Origin: Eretmocerus hayati
Lineage: Eukaryota; Arthropoda; Insecta; Hymenoptera; Aphelinidae
Direction of reading: 5' to 3'
DNA length: 64,000 nucleotides
Assembly: GCA_029851415.1 (NCBI GenBank)
Contig: CM056742.1
Coordinates: 156,865,121-156,929,120, forward strand
The position numbers and the translations under genes were made by a program. Numbering within the stretch: the stretch's first letter is position 1; the number at the start of each line of letters is the position of its first letter. Shown one piece after another: positions 46,080 to 55,808 of this stretch. The notes under the pieces were generated by a model. It ran no database searches. It saw nothing but the letters and a program-made list of their open reading frames with translations, and had not been told where the DNA came from.

Positions 46080-47232
46080 GAGACTAGACCTATTTATCCC
46101 TACGTGGAATCGTGCACTGAGTCCGAAGATGACATCAGTTTCTCACGGTCAATCTCAAATTTCATTGTTTGTAATTTTATTTTCTGAATATCAAAAAAAT
46201 TTTTGAAGCCAGATATCGGATTTTTCACCAAGGATTCTCAAAGAAGAGACAATTCTACGTCCAATCATGGACTTTTGGGAATTTTCATTTCCGGCGGTGA
46301 TCCTGATCCAGTAACTAGGTTGACACTCATTATCGAGAACTTACTGTAGTACTCATAATCCAGAATCTCATGTGGTGGGTGGTAACCCTGAACGAGAACT
46401 GAATGTGGTACTCCTGATCGAAAAGTCGATGTGGCACTCGTGATTCAGAACTCGTGATCGAGAACCACATTAAATTTCCGACCATGAGTACCACAATCAG
46501 TCCTCGATCGCAAGTACCACATTGAGTCCTGGGTCACGAGTACCACATCGAGTTCTTGATCGCGAGTGCCACATTTAATGTCGACCTTGAGAACCACATT
46601 CAGTTCTCCGTCACGAGTACTACATTGAGTTCTCGATCACGAGTACTACATTCAGTTATGGATCACCAGTACCATACTGATTGTGAGTTCTCGAATGTGA
46701 GTGTCGGATTGAGTTCTACATCGCCAGTACCACACTGAGTTCTTGATAACGAGTACCACATTGAGTTCTCGATCACAAGTACTACATTGAGTTTTCAATC
46801 ACGAGTGCTATATTGAGTTCTCGATCACAAGTATCACCTTGAGTTCTGGATCACAAGTACCACGGTGAGTTCTAGATCACGAGTACCACATTGGGTTCTC
46901 GATCGCGAGTACCACATTGAGTTCTGGGTCAAAAGTACCACATCAAATTCTCGATCACGAGTATCACATTGAGTTCTTGATCACGAGTACCTCATTTAGC
47001 TCTGGATCTCGAGTACCACATTAAATTTCCGACCATGAGTACCACAATCAGTTCTCGATCCCAAGTACCACATTGAGTCCTGGATCACGAGTACCACATC
47101 GAGTTTTCGATCGCGAGTGCCTCATTTAATGTTGACCACGAGAACCACATTCAGTTCTCCGTCACGAGCACTTCATTGAGTTCTCGATCACGAGTACTAC
47201 ATTCAGTGCTGGATCACCAGTACCATACTGAC

Positions 47233-47770
47233 AAGGGGGGACCACGGGGTCCGGGTCACTAATCATCCCCAAAATTTTTGCATAGTTTGGTATCGTCTAG
47301 AATATGAAGATTCTCGAGTAACTTCGTCAAATGGGCCTCCTGTCCAGAGCTACAAGCAAAAACGTTAGCATTACCAGTATATCTATATATACCACATTTT
47401 AACATGGGCCTATATGAGCAATGCTAATCTCAGTGGCTGTATCTTTGCACAGGAGGCCCATTTGACGGAGTTACTCTGAATTTTTAATTTTCTCGATAGT
47501 ACGAAACTGTAAAAAAAAAAAACTTGGGCAAGATTGGAGATCCCGGACCCTGGTCACATTGAGTCCTGGGTCACGAGTACTACATTGAGTTCTCGATCAC
47601 GAGTACTACATTCAGTTCTGGATCAACAGTACCATACTGATTGTGAGTTCTCGAACGTGAGTGTCGGCTCGAGTTCTACATCGCCAGTACCAAAAAGGGC
47701 CAAATGGGCCCTCTGTCCGAAGTTACAGCCTATGACATTAGCATTGTTCATATAGGCCCATGTTAAAAAG

Positions 47771-47813
<43 letters not shown>

Positions 47814-47966
47814 TAGATATACGAGCAATGTTGACGTTTCTGGCTGTAGCTGAGAACAGGAGGCCCATTTGACGGAGTTACTCTGGATTCTTCATATTTT
47901 AGGTGGTACGAGACTGTGAACAAAGTTTGGTGAGATTTGGTGACCCGCAGTTCGTGGGTCCCCCTT
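47233..47966. mobile_element. CAAGGGG-family insertions within the satellite (two copies)
   Basis: The first copy starts CAAGGGGGGACCACGGGG at 47233, directly after satellite CCAGTACCATACTGA, and runs through both arms to ~47555. A satellite fragment (47556-47690) follows, then the 3' part of another copy (47695-47966), ending GTGGGTCCCCCTTG next to TGAGTTCTTGATCAC. The outer ends are both bordered by TGA, so 47233-47966 may be one composite insertion with a 3-bp duplication. The core of the second copy holds the TA tract at 47772-47810. Confidence 0.7.
47772..47810. repeat. (AT)n microsatellite
   Basis: Pure AT dinucleotides; an expansion of the TATATCTATATAT core found in the other CAAGGGG-family copies. 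Confidence 0.9.
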
Positions 47967-49960
47967 GTGAGTTCTTGATCACGGTTACCATCTTCAGATT
48001 TTGATCACAAAAACCACATTGAATTTCCAACCACGAGTACCACATTGAGTTCTCGGTCACGAGTACCACATCGAATTTCCGATCACAAGTAACACATTGA
48101 GTTTTCGGTCACGAGTACCACATTGAATTCTTGGTCAGGAGTAACACATTGAGTCCTAGATCACGAGTACCACATCGATTTCTCGATCGCGAGTGCAACA
48201 TTAAGCTCTGGATTACGAGTTCCACATTGAATTTCCGACCACGAGTACCACTTGGGTTCTCGATCGCGAGTATCACATAGAGTTCTTGATCACGAGTACC
48301 TCATTGAGCTCTGAATCACGAGTACCACATTGAATTCTCGGTCACAAATACTACATTGAGTTTTCAATCACGAGTGCTATATTGAGTTCTCGATTACAAG
48401 TATCACCTTGAGTTCTGGATCACAAGTACCACGGTGAGTTCTGGATCACGAATACCACATTGAGGTTTCGATTACGAGTACCACATTGGGGTCTCGATCG
48501 CGAGTACCACATTGAGTTCTGGATCACAAATACCACATCAAATTCTCTATCACGAGTACCACCTTGAGTTCTTGATCACGGTTACCATCTTCAGATTTTG
48601 ATCACAAAAACCACATTGAATTTCCAACCACGAGTACCACATTGAGTTCTCGGTCACGAGTACCACATCGAATTTCCGATCACAAGTAACACATTGAGTT
48701 TTCGGTCACGAGTACCACGTTGAATTCTTGGTCAGGAGTAACACATTGAGTCCTAGATCACGAGTACCACATCGATTTCTCGATCGCGAGTGCAACATTA
48801 AGCTCTGGATTACGAGTTCCACATTGAATTTCCGACCACGAGTACCACTTGGGTTCTCGATCGCGAGTATCACATAGAGTTCTTGATCACAAGTACCTCA
48901 TTGAGCTCTGAATCACGAGTACCACATTGAATTCTCGGTCACAAATACTACATTGAGTTTTCAATCACGAGTGCTATATTGAGTTCTCGATTACAAGTAT
49001 CACCTTGAGTTCTGGATCACAAGTACCACGGTGAGTTCTGGATCACGAATACCACATTGAGGTTTCGATTACGAGTACCACATTGGGGTCTCGATCGCGA
49101 GTACCACATTGAGTTCTGGATCACAAATACCACATCAAATTCTCTATCACGAGTACCACCTTGAGTTCTTGATCACGAGTACCTCATTTAGCTCTGGATC
49201 ACGAGTACCACATTGAATTCTTGGTCACGAGTACTACATTGAGTTCTCGATCTCGAGTACTACCTTGAGTTCTCAATCACGAGTACCACATCGAATTTCC
49301 GATCACAAGTAACACATTGAGTTTTCGGTCACGAGTACCACATTGAATTCTTGGTCAGGAGTAACACATTGAGTCCTAGATCACGAGTACCACATCGTTT
49401 TCTCGATCGCGAGTGCAACATTAAGCTCTGGATTACGAGTTCCACATTGAATTTTTGGTTATGAGTACTACATTGAGTTCTCGATCTCGAGTACTATCTT
49501 GAGTTCTTGATCACAAGTACCACAGAAAGTCCTAGATCACGAGTACGACATTGAGTTCTCGATCTCGAGTACTATCTTGAGTTCTCGATCACAAGTACCA
49601 CATTGAGTTCTGGATCACGAGTACCACATTCAGTTGTTGATCACGAGTACCACATCGAATTTCTGACCACGAATGATACATTCAGTCCTGGATCACAAGT
49701 ACTACATTGAGTTCTTGATCACGGGTGTCATACTGGTTCACTTGCCTATGATCACCATAGGATGAACATGTACAAAAGTCCATATTCGGACGAGGAATCC
49801 CCTCATCTTACAGTCAGATGTCAAAAATCCAATATCTGGCTTCGACATTTTTTTTGCTCTTCTCTCGAAAATTTGGGTGTAATCGAGAGAAACTGATGTC
49901 ATTCCCGGATTCAGCGTTCGATTTTACGCAGGAATGCATTCGTCCGGTTCCTGGATCAAT

Positions 49961-52098
49961 ATACTTCTTTTATTTTGTGGGCTTGTGTGATCCTGATCCA
50001 AGTGAGACACTCACTCTCTCCAATTTGATAGTAATCCTCTTGATATACTGTGATGCGTATTAATCCCTTTACGCACAGTTCATTGAATTTGATACTCACA
50101 GTTTATGGAAAAAATTGTTCGGCGCGAGGGAGCCAAGCCTATTCTTTGCAGGCTCGAAATGATCACGTCACTCGCTTGCGGACTGGGCCAGAAATACATC
50201 GCACTGATACGATGAAGATTACTACACTCTTGTATCGAAATGTATCCTATTTTCACCTAGATCTGCAATAACTTCGAATTAAATATTTTCCAGTTCTCTA
50301 GAGTTTGTTCTCTACGTCTTGGGGTAAGAAATTTGCTAAGTGGACTTGAAAATTTTTGAAATGCTCCAAAATTCATGAGCAAAATGAAAAGAGTCGGGGT
50401 AAATGAGGCAAATTGACCTTGATAAAATTGAAAATTTTCATTATACTGAGCCCATATCACTAAAGAGAGCTCACGTTCACGTCAATATATATTCATGCCA
50501 GATCAAGGTATCGTTCGTGCTCACAGAATCTCTTGATAAAATCCCAGCGATATAACGACGGTATAGAAAATACAATATTGTTCCTCATAGGAGGGGCCAA
50601 TCTGATGGGCAAGCTTCCAATGTATAGGGCTCGTGATGTAGAACAGATGAGCAGACAAGCGTACCGCGTGCAAACAGCCCTTTCGCTTTAAATTTCCATT
50701 AATATTCCAAGGGTGAGGTTTGGCTCGCTGTCCTGCCGAATCAAGCGAAAGTCAAATATTGATTTTTACTTTATATCCAACCATCAGGTCGTGCCACAAG
50801 AGCTATCAGCATCCCATCGTTTTATCCATACTTGTCTAGCTTTTACATTACAAGCAAATTTCACCGAGTGTACTCTAGACTTTATGCATGATTTTTCACG
50901 GGATTCTCAGATAGCTTGTAGTCTCACAACCATCACTCACAGGGTCTCGTCTTGAAATATCTGCTCGATCCTTGAATATATCGCAAGTAATTCCTATGGT
51001 GTATTTTAGGTTTTCAAACGAATTATGAATACTCACGGAATTTCCTAAAATCTTCACGTAGAATTTCGCAGTCAGTCGATATACCTCTACACGCAGGGTT
51101 ACAAAATTTACATGTCAAACCTACCATGTACAGCTCGACAGACGACGACAAGGACGACGACAACGATGCATCATTCGTAAACGAGCCACGACGAGAGCAG
51201 CTCAGTCGTGCATTAATTTTCATGCGTTTGAGAGAGGTGCACATCACACTATAGGTACCTACACGAGCAGTACTCTCATGCAAGGAGCATAGAAAGTCTC
51301 TTTCTATAGAAGTAGATTATATACCTTGAACAAGATTTTACACTAGCTAATGTGTATAATGAGCTCGTGCAGCGAAAAACAGCCACACACGAGTATATTT
51401 AAGTACCTCAGAATGCGAGTCTCGAGTCAACCCCTCACCCGGTCAAGTGCATTAGCTTCCACGTGTAGTAAGTGAGGCGTGATATGTATGCTACAAGTGC
51501 CTACACTCGTATTATGCAGAATTTCATATTCAAAGGGTTTCTGCAGACTTTGGTTGGTGGCGCGTGGCGCTCGTACAAGTGAATGTGCAAGGGACAAATA
51601 TCTATATAGTAAGTATAGAGTGTCTGCATGCGTTATGCCACATAGACTCGAGTCTCTCATTGATGCATACGTATATAGAGTAGATTTTGCGTTTCTATCT
51701 CTAGAGTATGGTTGTATGGAATCGCGTGTATAATGGATGCGATAGATTTTCACGTGGTTTTGCTTCACGTCGTGCACACCTTTTGATGATTAATCTAGTT
51801 ATCGATCCAAACTGAATAGAGCTTGTGTGGCTTATATTGTAAAGCGTTCTATGCTGAGAAAAAGGTTATGCATAGCCGAAGCTTCAGCTGTGGCTTAAGG
51901 GTACACAAGGATTAGACAATGAACCCTTTGTTTTTGGGAGAATGAATTTGGGGATCATGTGTGTTGCTTTTATGCAAGAGTTATTCGTGATGGATGGTTT
52001 TGAGGTTAAACAAACTATAGACTTTATCAATTTGACGATGAAAGAGTCGAAGAAGATCATACGGTATTTTGTCGCAAATGAGAAAAAGTTGGATCACA
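49961..52098. other. Intergenic with one degenerate hairpin MITE
   Basis: 50100-50245 is a decayed copy of the 35.0-kb hairpin element (shared CACTCGCTTGCGG-type core and TTGTATCGAAATGTA end). The remainder shows no recognisable gene. CG-rich triplets occur near 51140-51190. Confidence 0.4.
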
Positions 52099-53024
52099 TA
52101 CTCTACCGGTCAAAAGTTTAAGCTCACCCAAAAAATTTTTTTTCGATTTTGTGCGTTGAACTACTCGGCTCTATTTGACCGTAGAGGACTCTTCTGGAGC
52201 TCATTTTGAAGGTTTTTGCACGTATTTTAAGATGGCATAATTCATTTTTATCCGTACGGATCGGGATCTTTCCAATTTGAGCTTGGAAAAGTGTCAATTT
52301 CAACGATTTTTGGGAGAATCTTTTGGCTCCTGCCAATTTGAGCCACATGAATGTTTCAATATGGGAGTTGTGGGATATGAAAGTACCAGTCTAGAGCTTC
52401 AAAATCCGTTTTTGAACGCCCCTCTACGCCACTTCCAGTCCGAGCTATGACACTTTCTCTGAGGGAAGATTTTTCGGAAAAACTAGCACTCCAATTCGAG
52501 AGAGATACAGAGACGCATTTTTATGAAGTATATCATCATTTCTGTCATCTTTTATCAACATCTTGATCAAGGAAACGAGAACCTTTGAAATATGCCCCAA
52601 AAAGTGAATTTTCTCGTCATTTTTGAATCCAGGTGCTAGTTTTTTGCGAAAAATCTTCCCTCAGAGAAAGTGTCATAGCTCGGACTGGAAGTGGCGTAGA
52701 GGAACGTTCAAGAACGGATTCTGAAGCTCTAGACTGGTACTTTTGTATCCCACAACTCCCATATTGAAACATTCATGTGGCTCAAATTGGCAGGAGCCAA
52801 AAGATTCTCTGAAAAATCGTTGAAATTGACACTTTTCCAAGCTCAAATTGGAAAGATCCCGATCCGTAAGGATAAAAATGAATAGTGCCATCTTCAAGTA
52901 CGTGAAAAAACCTTTAAAATGAGCTCCGGAAGAGTCCTCTACGGTCAAATAGAGCCGAGTAGTTCAACTCACAAAATTGAAAAAAAAATTTTTGGGTGAG
53001 CTTAAACTTTTGACCGGTAGTGTA
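52099..53024. mobile_element. 922-bp foldback element with Tc1/mariner-type ends and TA duplication
   Basis: TA dinucleotides at 52099-52100 and 53023-53024 enclose an element whose ends read CTCTACCGGTCAAAAGTTTA (left) and, from the right, CACTACCGGTCAAAAGTTTA. Ends of the form CACTACCGGTCAAAAGTTT are typical of Tc1-like elements. The arms extend ~390 bp each at high identity (for example GGATCGGGATCTTTCCAATT, TGTTTCAATATGGGAGTTGT, AAAGTGTCATAGCTCG). No transposase remains. Confidence 0.85.
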
Positions 53025-53063
53025 CGGGATCGCCATGTACAGTTCATATGCATTTTTAATTAT

Positions 53064-53200
53064 AACTAGCGTTATTGCCTCTCTCGCTACCGTTCGTTCG
53101 GCTTGCAAATGTTTTTGATAAGTCAGAGGCCCCTGAAATGCCCTCGTGGCTCAAGACATATTAGTAAAGTGATGGATATTGATCAATTGATGATATTGAA
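53064..53200 (+). mobile_element. ACTAGCGTT-end repeat, copy 2
   Basis: Begins ACTAGCGTTATTGCCTC and contains CGCTACCGTTCGTTCGGCTT and TTGATAAGTCAGAGGCCCC. Same family as 43.4 kb (inverted) and 63.4 kb (direct). Confidence 0.65.
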
Positions 53201-53289
53201 GAGATGCATCTCATGAAGTTTGCAAAGATGACAGTTTGTTCAATTGGAGTTGCTAATATTTATAACCACGCAACACTTCATTTAGTGAC

Positions 53290-53945
53290 CCGCTCATCGA
53301 CCTGTCCCCCTACCCGCCCGACAATCAACCTACCCACCTACCGAATCTCCTGCGCCACTATCGAGGCCACCACCAATTATATTTTAACCAGCTCAGCTCA
53401 GCCTAGACCAGACCGTCCCAGATCGTTCTAAACTATCCCAAACCACTCCAGACCGTACCAGATTGTTCCAAATGGTTCCACATCCCACACCGCCAGACCG
53501 TCTCATGTCGTAACAGACCGTTCCCAACCAACTCAGATTATTATAGATCGCTTCAGACCGTTCCGAATCACACTTGATTACTTTAGACTATTCCAAATCA
53601 CTCTAGATCACTTGAGACCATTCCAGATCACTCCGACCGTTCTGGACCACCCTAGACCGTTCAAAACTACTCAAGAATGTCCCCAATTGTACCAGACCGG
53701 CCGATCTCAGACCATTACAGACCGTTCCTAATCGTATCATATCGGTCCAGGCCGTTTTAGACTGTGCCAGGCCATCCCAGACCGTGCCAGACTATCCATC
53801 CACCCACCCAAAAACTTATCTATGACCCACGTGGCTACGCATAATACTTTCGGCACCCCTTCTGAGAAAGCAACTGGATACGGGGGATCCGGACTGTCAA
53901 ATTTTGGCTGGGCTCTCAATTATGATAATAAAAAAAATACGTCAA
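53290..53945 (-). repeat. Inverted copy of the 40-43-kb minisatellite complex
   Basis: Plus-strand CCACCCACC-type repeats flank a ~410-bp run of CCAGACCGTTCCAGATC-type repeats (53395-53800), the reverse complement of the GGTCTA theme at 42.2-43.1 kb. At 53800-53945 come CCACCCACCC, CACCCCTTCTGAGAAAG, CGGGGGATCCGGACTG, CAAATTTTGG and GGGCTCTCAATTATG, the inverse of the end motifs at 40147 and 41195. Confidence 0.75.
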
Positions 53946-55406
53946 ATTTCTATTCTCCGACAACCTTTTCCCTTATTCCTCAATAGCTCTGCGGAATTGG
54001 AACTCAGACAAATAGGTCATTGGAGTATAAACGACTCCTTATTAAGTTGACCAATCACTATAATAGTTTGGTTACTGAGATAAACAAAATGATGAGAGGA
54101 ATGGTTGCCATCTTCATCTGGATTCGAATTTATCCAATATACTGAATATTTTTCTCTGTTTTGTTGGCTGCGTCATCGTACTCACGCAATAATGATATTG
54201 AAAATGAAAACGAATCAAGTCACCAGATTCCATACTTTGATTTTGTTTGGACTCGACTACGATTATCTTTGATTATCTATTTGCGTGCTGATGAGCTTGA
54301 CATATCACTCAATGACCAAAATATCTTCCGAGAACAAGATCAACTTGGTTGATTTTCATAGTAATTTCTGCACATTACGTCTCCTAAATAAAATTTTTCG
54401 CTCAAAAGTAATTCAAGTCGGCTGAGTAACTGAAAGCAACACTTGTGGAACGGTCTCGTAGTCTTCACTCGGTGTTACAAGAAGGAAAAAGTCTCCATCA
54501 GCGTGTCTCAGCACATCACAGCTGTAACTCGTGTCTAACCCGATAAGCCAGAGGAGATTTCCGCGAGCAAAAGCTCGAGTCGAGAGATCCGCAGCTGCAT
54601 CAGCTTGGGGATACCTTATAAGAATGTCCAAAAAGCTGCTTCTGCTACTCTTCTGGTCACACGTGCTGAAAAAGCCACCAGAGGATTCTCGTCCTAGCAC
54701 CTCTTTTGACTCTTGGGATGTCCCATATATGAGACTAGATCTATATAAACCCGGTATCAAGGTGTCAAAGCTCGCCTTTTCTGTGAGATCGTCCAAGACC
54801 AGGCACAAAGACATTCCACAAAAGAGCCATCCGGAGACAAAGAATTTTTCCAGAGCCGCTGCGTCTGATGCTCTACTCAGCTATAATACTCTGACCATCT
54901 GATACGGTATTGTAACAATAGCATGGGTTATCTTATATCTGATGTGTTCATAAGTGTGACTTTTATACGCATTGTCCCTTAAGGGATGTATGCATGGGTA
55001 TACGAGTGCTGTGTCAAAGGAGGAATATTGACTCACAGATGCATGAATGAGAACATTCCATGATATCTGAAGTGTAGGTTGTGAATGCTGCGTAATCGGT
55101 GGCCATACGAATCTTTCCGATATTAATCTTGATGTTTCATCGAATTTTGATGCTGTTCCAGCTTTACCCAGGTGTAGTCATTTGTGAGAAAAAGTGCAGA
55201 GCTGCAAAGACTTTTAAGGAAGCTCCTTGCTATCTGCAAATCGCGAGCGTGACTTGGTCGCGAACCATTTTTATTCCGTAGAAGTGCTGCACTTGCTCTT
55301 CAAACTAAGAAAGCCAAGGGATTCGATGGAAGCATTCGATTTGACGGCAAAATCTTACAGATTTTCAGATTTCTGAAGGGTTATTGAGGCGATCTGGCTG
55401 AAACTG
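53946..55406. other. Intergenic, one possible exon
   Basis: Contains the unassigned ORF described next; otherwise no recognisable feature. Confidence 0.3.
54413..54886 (-). CDS. Unassigned ORF, possible exon
   Basis: An open minus-strand frame runs from a possible acceptor (ATTATAG before 54886) to a stop at 54413, ~157 residues; the first Met is at 54814. The sequence is locally less AT-rich and the peptide is not low-complexity (for example MSLCLVLDDLTEKASFDTLI, LRHADGDFFLLVTPSEDYET). No domain was recognised. A 123-residue ORF overlaps it on the plus strand, so openness alone is weak evidence. It may be an exon of a fast-evolving gene, or chance. Confidence 0.2.
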
Positions 55407-55808
55407 TTAAGGCGATGCGGTCACCGAGCACGCTGAAAGTTATTCGCACTTTTATCCAATTCTCTTGCGATTTGGGCGAAACGAAGAGAAGACGAGTGTT
55501 TGTTATCATGTAACTCGAGTTCGTCTTCTCTTCGTTTCGCCAAAATCGCAAGAGAATCGGATAAAAGTGCGAATTACTAAGTGCCTATATTATAGGTTAG
55601 GAAGTGCCTGCGCTCGAGTTACTCGCACTTTTCTCCAGTTTTCTTGTGATTTGAGCCAAACGACGAGAAGACGAATTCAAGTTGAATGATAATAAGTATT
55701 CGTCTTTTCCTCGTTTAGTCCAAATCGCAAGCGTATCGGACAAAAGTGCGAATAACTTTATGCGGCACAGAGCAGCGTACACGGTGCACGGTGACCGCAT
55801 CGCCTTAA
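55407..55808. mobile_element. TTAA-bounded 394-bp MITE with two internal hairpins, copy B
   Basis: TTAA at 55407-55410 and 55805-55808 flank TIRs GGCGATGCGGTCACCGAGCA and, from the right, GGCGATGCGGTCACCGTGCA. Inside are two successive hairpins built from related sequence: TTATTCGCACTTTTATCC with its inverse GGATAAAAGTGCGAAT, and GTTACTCGCACTTTTCTCC with its inverse GGACAAAAGTGCGAATAAC. Stems contain CTTCTCTTCGTTTCGCC and relatives. Same family as 35.5 kb. Confidence 0.8.

Larger units (their letters stand above)
46330..49745 (+). repeat. 26-bp satellite array with ~597-bp higher-order copies
   Basis: The degenerate unit is close to CACGAGTACCACATTGAGTT plus CTCGAT. A block from 47969 to ~48565 is repeated almost base for base from 48566 to ~49162 (period 597 bp, about 23 units), with a partial third copy at ~49270-49450. 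An older duplication of ~551 bp relates 46468 onward to 47019 onward. The array is interrupted by CAAGGGG-family insertions at 47233-47966. Confidence 0.9.
46080..49960. mobile_element. Inverted-repeat-bounded satellite block (foldback-like)
   Basis: The left flank (46080-46285) contains GATGACATCAGTTTCTC, TTTGAAGCCAGATATCGGAT and ATCATGGACTTTTGGG. The right flank (49770-49960) contains the inverse in mirrored order: ACAAAAGTCCATATTCGGA, AATCCAATATCTGGCTTCGA and GAGAAACTGATGTCATTCC. Between them lies ~3.4 kb of 26-bp satellite. Drosophila FB elements have a comparable plan (tandem repeats linked to inverted ends), but homology to FB is not claimed. No transposase ORF is visible. Confidence 0.6.

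Noticed and set aside
46330..49745. Repeat-spacer structure resembling a CRISPR array
   Set aside because: The 26-bp units are contiguous and all positions vary by drift; there are no spacers and no cas genes.
51427..51777. 116-residue minus ORF overlapping an 84-residue plus ORF
   Set aside because: No recognisable motif, and both strands are open by chance composition.
52124..52948. ORFs of 74 and 91 residues with similar sequence
   Set aside because: Both derive from the two arms of the Tc1-ended foldback element.
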